Source of the DNA: Loktanella sp. IMCC34160
GTDB lineage: Bacteria; Pseudomonadota; Alphaproteobacteria; Rhodobacterales; Rhodobacteraceae
NCBI RefSeq assembly: GCF_004145845.1
Contig: NZ_SELP01000007.1
Location: 124,001 to 188,000, forward strand
DNA length: 64,000 nucleotides
Direction of reading: 5' to 3'
Numbering within the stretch: position 1 is the stretch's first letter; each line of letters opens with the position of its first letter. A model generated the notes under the pieces. It made no database searches. It saw only the letters and a program-made list of their open reading frames with translations, and was not told where the DNA came from. The translations under genes were made by a program, and so were the position numbers. Of this stretch, positions 17,621-25,390 are shown one piece after another.

Positions 17621-17851
17621 TCACTCCGAAGAGTTAAGCAAATCCCCGGCTGGGATGCCCAGCGCGTTTGCAATCCGCTCAACAGATACCAACGACGGAT
17701 TGCGCAAACGCCGTTCGCAACCGCTGACATAGGTCCTGTCAAGATTGGCCCGATGTGCCAACTCTTCCTGAGAAATTCCGAGGCGCAAACGCTCTTCACG
17801 CATACGCACCGCAAAAACCCCAACCAGTTCTGAATCAACCACCTTTGCCAT
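17621..17851 (-). CDS. XRE-family regulator of the DUF6119 gene
   Basis: A 76-residue single-domain helix-turn-helix protein: RMREERLRLGISQEELAHRA, then LDRTYVSGCERRLRNPSLV and IANALGIPAGDLL. This is the layout seen in controller-type regulators of restriction or toxin modules. ATG 17851 (MAKVVDSEL) is chosen over a TTG two codons upstream. It ends about 100 bp before the DUF6119 start on the same strand, so it probably controls its own operon. A divergent small membrane gene starts 87 bp away on the other strand. Confidence 0.82.
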   Translation of the reverse strand: MAKVVDSELVGVFAVRMREERLRLGISQEELAHRANLDRTYVSGCERRLRNPSLVSVERIANALGIPAGDLLNSSE

Positions 17852-17937
17852 GCACAACGAATGTGTTGTTGCAGACTATGGGACCACGGACTATGAGTAA
17901 CGTCAGCAATTTCAACTAAGCGAAAAGATGGTGGCGA

Positions 17938-18153
17938 ATGTTTATTCTCAGTTTGATTGGTGCGTTGGGCATGATTTTGGGTGCCCTTGCGGTATGGGCC
18001 GGATACAACGAACAAGACGTGATCTGGATGGCAAGTGGTCTAAGCAGTGTGATTTCGGGCATTCTGTTCATAGCGCTCGACAAGGGCCTGACCCTACTCA
18101 AGGAAATCCGCGATGCACTGGTCGGTGAACATACCAGCCGTGTCGAGGAATGA
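17938..18153 (+). CDS. Small two-helix membrane protein
   Basis: A 71-residue protein with two predicted membrane spans (FILSLIGALGMILGALAVWA and WMASGLSSVISGILFIALDK) joined by a short loop, and a charged C-terminus (LKEIRDALVGEHTSRVEE). Not recognised as a named family. It is divergent from the XRE/DUF6119 pair. A holin-like or effector role in defence is possible but unsupported. The ribosome-binding site is weak. Confidence 0.5.
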   Translation: MFILSLIGALGMILGALAVWAGYNEQDVIWMASGLSSVISGILFIALDKGLTLLKEIRDALVGEHTSRVEE

Positions 18154-18490
18154 CGCCTCTCACACTGACGGCAACCAGAAGCTTGTGAAACACGCGGATA
18201 ACATCCGTATCAAATTTTGAGTCTACGAAACCGGCGGCAAGGGGGGGTCCACCTATACTGCACTCTGCGGGTCCCCGCCTTCGTCGGTGGCTAACGATAA
18301 CGTTCGGTGATCTGCTACGCACGCGCAGTTGCCCCCGCGCCGGATGGCGCACGGGGTAGGTACCCGGACGGGTCCCTCAAATCTTAATCATCGGGGGACG
18401 TCCGGCCTACAGGCTTCAACAAGCCCAAGGACGGTTCGCGCCGTTGGCCTGCCACGCAGGCGATCGTTGGGTTGGCGGGGTGACGGTGGG
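18154..18490. other. Noncoding stretch between small membrane gene and serine recombinase
   Basis: No convincing reading frame or RNA gene. Sequence is G/C-rich with several short GGGTCC/GGGGTC-type repeats. Its right end holds the hairpin GGGCCGC-GTCA-GCGGCCC (18488-18505), which includes the recombinase stop codon and a copy of the 12-bp repeat CCGCGTCAGCGG. The hairpin may terminate recombinase transcription. Confidence 0.4.
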
Positions 18491-18495
18491 CCGCG

Positions 18496-19110
18496 TCAGC
18501 GGCCCCGTGCCATCCCTTCGCGGTGATCCCGCAGAATGCGGAAGACGGATGCACGCCCAATCTCAAGCTGCTTGGCGATCTCGTCCGGCTTGAAACCACG
18601 TTCCCTGAGCTTGAGGACTTCTGGCGTTTTTGCGCGGGCGGTTGGCTTGCGGCCCTTGTATTTTCCATCCCGTTTGGCCTTCGCGATGCCATAGGCCCTA
18701 CGCTCTGCCAACCGATCTCGCTCGAACTGAGCGACAGCACCCATCATCCTGACAAGCAGCATCTGCGTGGGGTCTTCGGCGTCCAGCGGGTTCTTGGATA
18801 GGTCGGGCAGAAGCCAAATCACATTGGGGTTCTCGGGGTGTGTTATGGCCGCGTCAGCGGCGGCCAAATCGCGAAATGCGCGGTCCATCTTTGCCGCACA
18901 TATACAGATTTTCCGCTCGGGAGTCGCCAGTCTGTTCGCTTTGGCAAGCATGTTCTCAAACACCGGACGCGGACCACGTGTGCTGGCTTCCTCTGGGTTC
19001 AAGTTCTCGTCGGCAACGCCTAGCTCTTTCAGTGTGGCGATCTGGTCCTCCCAACCCGCCGCTTGGGTGACACGATCTACCGACACGCGGATGTATCCCC
19101 ATTTTTCCAT
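18496..19110 (-). CDS. Serine recombinase, resolvase/invertase family
   Basis: A 204-residue site-specific recombinase. The catalytic Ser10 is in WGYIRVSVD. Other core motifs are KMDRAFRDLAAAD and GAVAQFERDRLAERRAYGIAKA. A C-terminal helix-turn-helix (LRERGFKPDEIAKQLEIGRA) binds DNA. There is no transposase beside it, so it may act in multimer resolution, in inversion within the island, or as a relic. The ribosome-binding site AGAGGTG is clear. Upstream are three copies of AGTATCA spaced exactly 30 bp, candidate binding sites. Confidence 0.88.
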   Translation of the reverse strand: MEKWGYIRVSVDRVTQAAGWEDQIATLKELGVADENLNPEEASTRGPRPVFENMLAKANRLATPERKICICAAKMDRAFRDLAAADAAITHPENPNVIWLLPDLSKNPLDAEDPTQMLLVRMMGAVAQFERDRLAERRAYGIAKAKRDGKYKGRKPTARAKTPEVLKLRERGFKPDEIAKQLEIGRASVFRILRDHREGMARGR

Positions 19111-19125
19111 TTCAGAACACCTCTC

Positions 19126-19194
19126 AGTATCATACGCCCCTAGAAGGCATGATATAGTATCAATAGGATGATTCGCTAGGTATTTTGATACTAT
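19126..19194. promoter_or_regulatory. Three AGTATCA boxes at 30-bp spacing upstream of the recombinase
   Basis: AGTATCA at 19126-19132 and 19156-19162, and its complement TGATACT at 19186-19192. The last two lie in a perfect 9-bp inverted repeat (ATAGTATCA ... TGATACTAT). The 30-bp period (about three helical turns) places all boxes on one face. A res-like recombination site or an autoregulatory operator are the main readings. Confidence 0.5.
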
Positions 19195-19767
19195 TCTGGG
19201 TGCAATATCACGGTATTTCTGGGTACGTGCCTATTGAGACCTGCTCTGGCCCAGAAACCCACGTGCTTTCTCAGTGCTGCGCCCGGCCCAACGTTGCGTT
19301 GCCCAAGGAGGTTTTTGTTATGTAAGTCCACCCGGAGGGAAGTTCATTGAAGTCTCTGCGAACCAATTAAGTCATGACGCTCCCCAGCGCAAAAACGCGA
19401 ACTCGTCAAAATGGCTGGTTGTCAAAAGGCAGGGGGCACCCATCGAGACTAAGGTGTTAACGAATTTGATTTTGTCCTGCACGCCCAAACAGCCACGACT
19501 TAAGCGAAAAGCTCCAATCTCGGCACCAAGGTTCATGCCTGCGCATTCTCAGCGTATCGCAACAAAAGCTGGCATAAAATCCTGTCAGGCGAGTCTCTGT
19601 GGGACTTTGGTCGGTGTTTCTGGGTCAGTTTTTCAAACTGAAACTTCCCGCAACCTTGTTAACTGGCTCGCCCACGCGAACCGGACCGCAACTGCACAAG
19701 AGCGCCGGTTTGATTGCATTAGCGGTAACTGCCATACCAATGCGGCATTTTCAACAATCCCACGGCC
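19195..19767. other. Long noncoding region upstream of recombinase
   Basis: No supported gene. Frames present here have no recognisable protein features. One oddity is a strong AAGGAGG ribosome-binding site (19305-19311) followed at 19320 by ATG and immediately TAA. This could be a relic of a deleted gene or a start-stop element. Confidence 0.4.
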
Positions 19768-19993
19768 TGCATAGGGTGCGTGGCGGTGCATAGGGGTAGT
19801 GCAACGCTGCACGACACTCTGCTCTGGTTTTATCTTGGCGACCGGCGGGAGCGAGGATTGAAAAATTGGATTTGAAAGTGCTCTTGATTGGCCATTGCCC
19901 CTATGCACCCATATGCAGGACCCGTGAGACCCAACAAACGTTGGGCAAAACTGCATAGGGGGCGCATTTCGCGCCCTATGCTGCCCCCTATGA
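19768..19993. repeat. Cluster of TGCATAGGGG repeats in both orientations
   Basis: Copies or near copies of TGCATAGGGG at 19768-19776 (9 of 10), 19787-19796 and 19952-19961 on the plus strand. The complement CCCCTATGCA is at 19898-19907, and partial complements are at 19974-19982 (CCCTATGCT) and 19985-19992 (CCCCTATG). Between 19953 and 19981 they form GCATAGGG...CCCTATGC, an inverted repeat. The cluster is noncoding, between the recombinase and a leftward hypothetical gene. An iteron-type replication origin or multi-site operator is plausible. Confidence 0.55.
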
Positions 19994-20038
19994 CAATCCG
20001 TTTGTCGTTATGCACTGCTCTCCGCTGTTCGACGGGCC

Positions 20039-21043
20039 TTAGATCACGCGGTGAAGAGTTTTTCTGTTCGGGTCTCCCCGCCAGTGAGGTTTACGCCATG
20101 CGATCCCGCCCCATCGGGTCGCAAACAAATGCCCTCGCACAAGGTGGCGAGCAGCCGTTTTTCGCTTTCGACGTTCGGCTTGTGCCGGTGTCTCATACCA
20201 TCGCTGTATTTCGGGATCGGTGAGGCGCAGCGTGACTATGGAGAGGCGGTCTTCAAAGGATCTGTCTTCGTAAACGGCTTTCTTAGTACGTGCCGGTCGA
20301 CGCGAACGCGGATTGGCTGCAGAACGCTGATCGCGCTTCAATTCTGGGGCTTCTACCTGAAGGATTGCTCCAAGCGCTATTGCTGCGGCAATCGCAACTG
20401 TACGTAGCACCCCGTCCCAACCATGTGCATCTTGGTCGGGTGTCCCGCCAAGTGCAAGCAACCTGTTCGTCATCCATGCCATGTGCACCGCATCATCGTA
20501 CGGGATACCATCTTGCTCAAATGCTCGGATGAAAACGTCGACTTCTGGTCTGTGGAATGCTGCTGCGAGCATGGCGTCCGGTGACTGAAAAGGAAAAGGC
20601 TCGGACGTGCTCAATCGAACGCGCCATGTTCCGACGCCAACAAGTCGCGTACGCCAATCTGCCGACCATTTTCGGTGCGGGATTTCCCCATTTATCCACG
20701 CCAGCGTTAGTTCGACTTCGTTGCCATCGGGCACCATCAAAACACCGATGCGCGGGAAGGTTTTGATTAACTGCTGTGCAAGGGGCTCGTCCATATGCAT
20801 GACCCGCATCAGGAGGGGGGCCAGCACCTTTGTGGAAGTCTCGGCAAAAATTGTTCTGGGGTGTGCGCAGATGATGCCGGAAATCCGCTCTAATTGCCCG
20901 GCGCTTTCCAACCGAAGCTCGTGGCACAGCGTCATTGCACTTGCCTCAACCGCGAATAGCTCTGCGTCTTCCAAGCGTGATCGCATCTGAGAAAGATTGG
21001 GGTCACTGCTGGTCGAGCGCAGCAAAGCATCGGCTAAATACAT
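20039..21043 (-). CDS. Hypothetical protein of the island core
   Basis: A 334-residue protein that I cannot assign to a named family. The N-terminal two thirds looks helical and soluble. The last 75 residues are strongly basic (SRRPARTKKAV, AERRKRKTAARHLVRGH) and end in a WRKPHWRGD motif. An H-x-x-R-G-H...HWRG tail like this recurs, as far as I recall, in uncharacterised proteins of alphaproteobacterial mobile elements, suggesting nucleic-acid contact. ATG 21043 is chosen. It lies 92 bp downstream of a hairpin that follows the primase/helicase-like gene, on the same strand. Confidence 0.6.
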   Translation of the reverse strand: MYLADALLRSTSSDPNLSQMRSRLEDAELFAVEASAMTLCHELRLESAGQLERISGIICAHPRTIFAETSTKVLAPLLMRVMHMDEPLAQQLIKTFPRIGVLMVPDGNEVELTLAWINGEIPHRKWSADWRTRLVGVGTWRVRLSTSEPFPFQSPDAMLAAAFHRPEVDVFIRAFEQDGIPYDDAVHMAWMTNRLLALGGTPDQDAHGWDGVLRTVAIAAAIALGAILQVEAPELKRDQRSAANPRSRRPARTKKAVYEDRSFEDRLSIVTLRLTDPEIQRWYETPAQAERRKRKTAARHLVRGHLFATRWGGIAWRKPHWRGDPNRKTLHRVI

Positions 21044-21134
21044 GCTAGGTTCCGAGAAAATCAGTTATCGAATACGAGATAGGCAATCCCCAGCAAGTTT
21101 TCGATACTCATGACCAGCATTGTTGAGAGTTAAT

Positions 21135-21168
21135 GCGTCAGCGGGCCAAATAGTGCGCCCGCTGACGC
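21135..21168 (-). terminator. Hairpin downstream of primase/helicase-like gene
   Basis: Perfect 12-bp inverted repeat GCGTCAGCGGGC / GCCCGCTGACGC with a 10-nt loop, 9 bp beyond the stop codon of the leftward gene. There is no clear T-run on the minus strand. Both arms also contain the island's GCGTCAGCGG repeat. Confidence 0.55.
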
Positions 21169-21177
21169 GGGCCGGTA

Positions 21178-23517
21178 TCACTTGGCAGGCTGTTTGCGCA
21201 TCACGTATTCCGTGGCACCGGTACGCAACTTGCGTTCCACGAAAGTCACTTCGTACCGTGTGCCGTCCACCACGGTTTCATGTGTTTCGTCGGCAAACCG
21301 CACCATCATCTTTCCAAACGGTCCGGCCGCCTTGTCCTTGAAGAACCGCCCCGTTTCCTTGTCGTAGCCACTGTTTTCCAGCAGGATCGGGAAGCCGTCG
21401 TTTGCCTCGTTCTCCTTATCGGCGATTCCGATCAGCGACGGCACCTTGCCCGGTTTGTCCACCCGATCCGAATCCGTCGCTACACGGAATGGCTGCCCGT
21501 CGGAATAGCATGCCGCCAGTTCGAAGATGAATTTCTCCTTGGCAAGGGTTGCGCTATCCTTGGCGGATGCCTCCAACTGCACGCGGTTGCCGAGAAAGCC
21601 CTTAACGCCAGCGTCATTCAGAATGCCGCCGATCACGCCGGACCAGTTCTCATAGCTGTTGAGCACGGCGCTTTCATCGCGCTTCATACCGCTTGCCACC
21701 CAGTTCTGGATCAACGTCAAACACGCCCAGACCAGCCGTCCACGGTTATCCCGAGCATATTTGCGAATGTCCGGGTGCCGCCACCCCGCACGTTTTTCTG
21801 GATGAGCGGTTTTCGCATCCAGATCGACCAGCACCAGACGGCGCACAAGTTCACCGGTCATTTGGACATGGTTGCCCGTGAACGTCAGGAGCACCCGCAC
21901 CTCAGCTTCGATAGACTCGTTGTCACCGAGTTTGCGTCCTTTGTACTTCGGTGCTGTCAGGACCGAGGCCAGTTCGCCGCTGTTGATACGCTTGTCAACG
22001 TTGTCGAAGTTGCAGAGCACCGAACCATCGGTCATCACGGTCAGGAGAGTCTTGACCATTTCTTCCTTGGATGTGGGAAGCGACATAGCTGGCACTTCGC
22101 TGCCGGTGGCGATGATGGAAAACACGTCCATCAACAGCGATGCTCCGGTGCCGGGCTGAGGCTTGCCAACCAACATACCGGGCACCGGCGACCCTGTGAA
22201 CATTTCACGGCAGAACATAGTCAACAGCATCGCCAGAAGGTTTGCCACCGCAGGAACACCCTCACCATTGAGCACCGTTTCCACGATCTCGTCGCGTTGC
22301 ATGCCTCCAAGCGGGAAGTCAGCGAACACCTCTTCGACGAGAAGCCGGACGGCCTCCCGCACGTCTTCCTCAGAGGGCTTGGTGTCGACACGGGGCAGGT
22401 CCATCTTCCAGTCAGGGGAATAGTAGATTCCGCTGTCATGCAGACCCGGCGTGTGGATCAGGCTGCCATTGAACGCGAATGTCGGCGTCGAGGTGATACC
22501 GCGAAGAACCGGCCAACGCGTGCGCATATTGCCATAGATTTGAGCATTCACATCGTCTGGAACCGAAACCCTGCGTTTGACTTCGTCCCCACCTGCTGTG
22601 GTGCGAGCGTGCTGCCACGCTGAGACGTTATTCAGCAGCACCTTGTGCTGCTTTTCGATCAGCGGACGAATGCGAGGCAAGCCCGCCGAAGACGTTTCGA
22701 TATGCGCGGGTTCATCCATATAGCGGAAGATTGTGGGCTTCTTTGCGTTGGCTCCTTCGATCCGCCGTGTCCCATCCTCCACCATATCCGGGAAGCCCCA
22801 TTGGTTTACAACTGGGATCGCTTCGTTGTCTTCAGCACCCGGCTCCCCGGCCTTACCAGCGGTGCGCCAGAGGTGGCGCACATCGGTTTTGGGGAGGTTG
22901 GTGAAGCCTCCACCGCTCTTTGCCAGCGCCTCAGTATAGTGAGCGCGGGTCGGCTTGTCGGCTCCGATCCGTTCACCGAGGAATTTGACCAACTGGGCTT
23001 CTGTAGTGTCGGGGCTGATGTCTGCGGCACGAATATCCGCGTCTACCTCGTCACGAGTCCGCGTCAGCGGTTGTGAGGTCTGGTCTTTGGTCTTTTCGAG
23101 TTTCGGTTTTGCTGATTTCTGTTTGGTCTCTGAACCGGCCTTGGAGGTTTTCAACTGGTCAGAATTCACAACCGTCAGACGGGGCCGCTCCTGCGGCAGG
23201 CTTACAGGGTCCATCTTGACCCCGGCCAAAGCCGCCCAACGGGCGACGGCTTTGCGATTCACTCCGCCACGAACTGAGAAACGCTGTTTAACCAACCCCA
23301 GAAAATCCACGCGGGGGAGCCATGCATTCAGCGAGTCAGTTTCGATACCGCCCAGCGCCATCTTCTCCGCCTCGATCAGCGGTTTCATTACCTTGTCGGC
23401 ATCCTCCGGGGTTTTGTGGTGTTTAGGAATCTGGGAAAGAGCGTCGTACGCTTCTTCCAACTTGGCGGCTACGTCCGGGCCGTACTCTTGGTATTTTTTG
23501 GTGGCAGTCTTCGCCAT
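21178..23517 (-). CDS. Primase/helicase-like AAA+ protein with altered Walker A
   Basis: A 779-residue protein. Residues about 110-160 are a charged, low-complexity linker. From about residue 380 the C-terminal part resembles phage/plasmid replication ATPases: Walker A-like GKPQPGTGAS (451-460), Walker B in VLCNFDNVD (Asp505), sensor-1 LLTFTGNH (Asn549), then ELVRRLVLVDLD (candidate Arg finger). The Walker A lysine is replaced by Ala459, with the rest intact. The start has a good GGAGAA site 7 bp upstream. Likely the element's replication protein, acting with the nearby repeats; ATPase activity is uncertain. Confidence 0.65.
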   Translation of the reverse strand: MAKTATKKYQEYGPDVAAKLEEAYDALSQIPKHHKTPEDADKVMKPLIEAEKMALGGIETDSLNAWLPRVDFLGLVKQRFSVRGGVNRKAVARWAALAGVKMDPVSLPQERPRLTVVNSDQLKTSKAGSETKQKSAKPKLEKTKDQTSQPLTRTRDEVDADIRAADISPDTTEAQLVKFLGERIGADKPTRAHYTEALAKSGGGFTNLPKTDVRHLWRTAGKAGEPGAEDNEAIPVVNQWGFPDMVEDGTRRIEGANAKKPTIFRYMDEPAHIETSSAGLPRIRPLIEKQHKVLLNNVSAWQHARTTAGGDEVKRRVSVPDDVNAQIYGNMRTRWPVLRGITSTPTFAFNGSLIHTPGLHDSGIYYSPDWKMDLPRVDTKPSEEDVREAVRLLVEEVFADFPLGGMQRDEIVETVLNGEGVPAVANLLAMLLTMFCREMFTGSPVPGMLVGKPQPGTGASLLMDVFSIIATGSEVPAMSLPTSKEEMVKTLLTVMTDGSVLCNFDNVDKRINSGELASVLTAPKYKGRKLGDNESIEAEVRVLLTFTGNHVQMTGELVRRLVLVDLDAKTAHPEKRAGWRHPDIRKYARDNRGRLVWACLTLIQNWVASGMKRDESAVLNSYENWSGVIGGILNDAGVKGFLGNRVQLEASAKDSATLAKEKFIFELAACYSDGQPFRVATDSDRVDKPGKVPSLIGIADKENEANDGFPILLENSGYDKETGRFFKDKAAGPFGKMMVRFADETHETVVDGTRYEVTFVERKLRTGATEYVMRKQPAK

Positions 23518-23970
23518 GTTCAGATTCTCCGAAATTCGGCAGCCGATACCACTCCGTCGAAACGGATTTCTTGCCGACTTCAGTCGGGTAGATACACGTC
23601 GCCCTTCGCGAAAAACTCCGCGTTCAAGGCTTCGTCGGTGATTGGCTGCGCTTTAGGTTCTAATGGGAAAGGATGAAATCCAATCCCAGCGCGGGGGTGT
23701 CCACGGACGATCAACCGTGGACGGTGCAAGAACGAGGTCGGTTAAAACCCCAGTTGCCGCATAATTGCCACGGACGCAGGCCCATGTCCAGCAATTTTCA
23801 CGATTCGGTCTAAAAAAATCGTGTTATATCAAAAGTTTAGCTTGGTGGAAATTGCAATTGGAGCCGGAAAATGCAACCGTCAAATCTTGCGTCAGATAGG
23901 AAAAAATGGTAAGAAAAAGTGGCGTTTAGGTTCACACCGGACGATCTCCATATCCGGTTGCGCAAATAAG
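23518..23970. other. Intergenic control region with candidate small plus-strand transcript
   Basis: No long gene. The 7-bp inverted repeat CACGATT / AATCGTG (23799-23823) abuts a TATA-like TTATAT (23824-23829). Downstream, GGAG at 23860-23863 is 7 bp before an ATG opening a 13-codon frame (MQPSNLASDRKKW, 23871-23912). A strong hairpin terminator for the plus strand follows at 23974. Together this looks like a short regulated transcript of about 170 nt, either a leader peptide or a regulatory RNA. Confidence 0.4.
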
Positions 23971-23973
23971 ACT

Positions 23974-24002
23974 GGCGAGGGTCGTTCAGGCCCTCGCCTT
24001 TT
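23974..24002 (+). terminator. Rho-independent terminator
   Basis: GGCGAGGG / CCCTCGCC stem with a 9-nt loop followed by TTTT at 23999-24002 on the plus strand. It could also stop the leftward operon whose last stop codon is at 24008-24010, giving a two-way terminator between converging transcripts. Confidence 0.75.
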
Positions 24003-24007
24003 GCATT

Positions 24008-24298
24008 TCAGTAGAGAAACCACGTCGCATCCACCGCGACATGACCGACATTTCGGCGGATCGGTTTCGGCGGAACATCGTCACCCAGTACCCAAGACAC
24101 CAGTTCACCCACATCCCGGATGCTGACCCCATCGGCATCCGCATGAAGCTGCAAGGTCTTACACAAGTCTTCTCGTGTCCGGCACTCATGGGAAAACCGG
24201 GCATTACGGCTGACAAGGCAGCAGGGCAAACGAACGTCGGCACACTCGCCCCACTGCCCGAAGAATTGCCCCAATGGTCCCAGTTCAAACGTCTTCAT
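24008..24298 (-). CDS. Hypothetical protein, island operon gene 7
   Basis: A 96-residue protein of unknown function, beginning MKTFELGPLGQFFGQWGEC and containing DGVSIRDVGELVSWVLGDDV. It has no membrane span and no recognised motif. It overlaps the upstream gene by 14 bp, which supports that it is translated. It is the last gene of the operon, followed by a terminator hairpin. Confidence 0.55.
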   Translation of the reverse strand: MKTFELGPLGQFFGQWGECADVRLPCCLVSRNARFSHECRTREDLCKTLQLHADADGVSIRDVGELVSWVLGDDVPPKPIRRNVGHVAVDATWFLY

Positions 24299-24695
24299 TC
24301 CAACGGTCCAACAGGTCAGCAGGAAGGGTTACAGTCATGGTCGGTTCGTTACCCGGAGCATCGGACCAGATGATGCGACTCCCCCGCTGACGCGGGCGCA
24401 TGCCGCACATACGGAGCGCCATGTTCACTGATTTGGCCCCCAGCGCGTCGCGCAACTCACAGGCGTCTACTGTGACGAAACAAAAGTCAGAACGGTGAAG
24501 ATCGCTATAGATATGTGCATCCAACGCGCGGGCCAGTTCAAAGGCTTCGCCGGGGTAATCAGCCCAGCAAAACGCCTCGATGAAGCCGGACAGCATTACT
24601 TCCTCTGTATCTGTGGGATCGGCTCCAACCCCGATGGCATCCCGCATCGCAGTGTGAAGTTTCGAGCGTTTGGCACGATTGAGATTGATTTGCAT
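24285..24695 (-). CDS. Hypothetical protein, island operon gene 6
   Basis: A 136-residue soluble protein (MQINLNRAKRSKLHTAMRDA...). It has an acidic middle and ends TVTLPADLLDRWNEDV. A short VDACELRDALGAKSVNMALRMCG region followed by RQRGSRIIW looks like a small winged-helix or recognition segment, but that is weak. It overlaps the next gene by 14 bp; the gene upstream ends 67 bp away. Confidence 0.55.
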   Translation of the reverse strand: MQINLNRAKRSKLHTAMRDAIGVGADPTDTEEVMLSGFIEAFCWADYPGEAFELARALDAHIYSDLHRSDFCFVTVDACELRDALGAKSVNMALRMCGMRPRQRGSRIIWSDAPGNEPTMTVTLPADLLDRWNEDV

Positions 24696-24762
24696 GGTCA
24701 GGTTTCCATTTAGGTTTCTCCTGTCGGGTTGGAGTGCTTGTGTTGGTCGGGTATTGGGTCGC

Positions 24763-25104
24763 TCATCCCGAGCGATTTACTGTACGTCGTTGCCGGGCGC
24801 GGCGTTTGGATGCGCGCTCACATTCGCGGCAGGCTGGTGGACCGTTCCGCCCGAGCCGCCGCAGAGCGAAATGACCGTTCCGGCAGGCCTCGGCGCGCAT
24901 GATCCAGTTCAGGCTTTGCTCTCGCGCGCGGTCTTCCGTCACCACACGGCGCGCTGTACCGTCCCCACAAACAATGTAAGCCTCTCCGGGGTCCCAGTGC
25001 CGCCCAAAAAGGGCTTGCGCCTCTGTAGGGTTCACAACGGTTCCAGCAGGCATCGGACGGATCAGAGTTGCGCACCAAGGCAAAGAATTCCGGTCAGTTG
25101 TCAT
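24763..25104 (-). CDS. Small zinc-ribbon-like protein, island operon gene 5
   Basis: A 113-residue protein. The C-terminal ACRNGHFALRRLG...PPACRECERASKRRARQR pairs C-x2-GH with C-x2-C and a basic tail, the pattern of the zinc-binding N-terminal part of phage HNH nucleases; no HNH core is present. ATG 25104 (MTTDRNSLPW) is chosen because it overlaps the upstream stop by 11 bp; an upstream start is possible. Probably a nucleic-acid-binding accessory protein. Confidence 0.55.
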   Translation of the reverse strand: MTTDRNSLPWCATLIRPMPAGTVVNPTEAQALFGRHWDPGEAYIVCGDGTARRVVTEDRAREQSLNWIMRAEACRNGHFALRRLGRNGPPACRECERASKRRARQRRTVNRSG

Positions 25105-25390
25105 TGGGAAGGAACTCAAAAAGGCGCTGAGCGGCGTGCAACAGGAGCCCACCGTCATCTACCGGTGGTTGGGGTCCATTGTTTGGCACTCCCGTCTCGG
25201 GCGGAAGATCGTCCAAAGTCTTCGACAAACGGTCAAGTCCACTCGACAAGGTTGAGGCGCAGGCTTCGATCTGCCGAATCCGTGCGTCGATAATGCGCGG
25301 GTCTGTGTCATCCAAAGAAGCGGTCAGCGCTTTCAACTCTGAAAGAGAGGTGGTGCAGACAAAGACCAAGGCTTCCAGTTGCGTGCTCAT
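25094..25390 (-). CDS. Hypothetical helical protein, island operon gene 4
   Basis: A 98-residue, mostly helical protein (SELKALTASLDDTDPRIIDA, then ASTLSSGLDRLSKTLDDLPP) with heptad-like spacing suggestive of a short coiled coil, and a Pro/Gly-rich linker near the C-terminus. Function unknown. Its start codon overlaps the upstream stop by one base (TGATG). Confidence 0.55.
   Translation of the reverse strand: MSTQLEALVFVCTTSLSELKALTASLDDTDPRIIDARIRQIEACASTLSSGLDRLSKTLDDLPPETGVPNNGPQPPVDDGGLLLHAAQRLFEFLPNDN

Noticed and set aside
19274-19774. 166-codon plus-strand frame in the island noncoding region
   Set aside because: Low-complexity mixture without family resemblance or ribosome-binding site, and it overlaps the repeat cluster.
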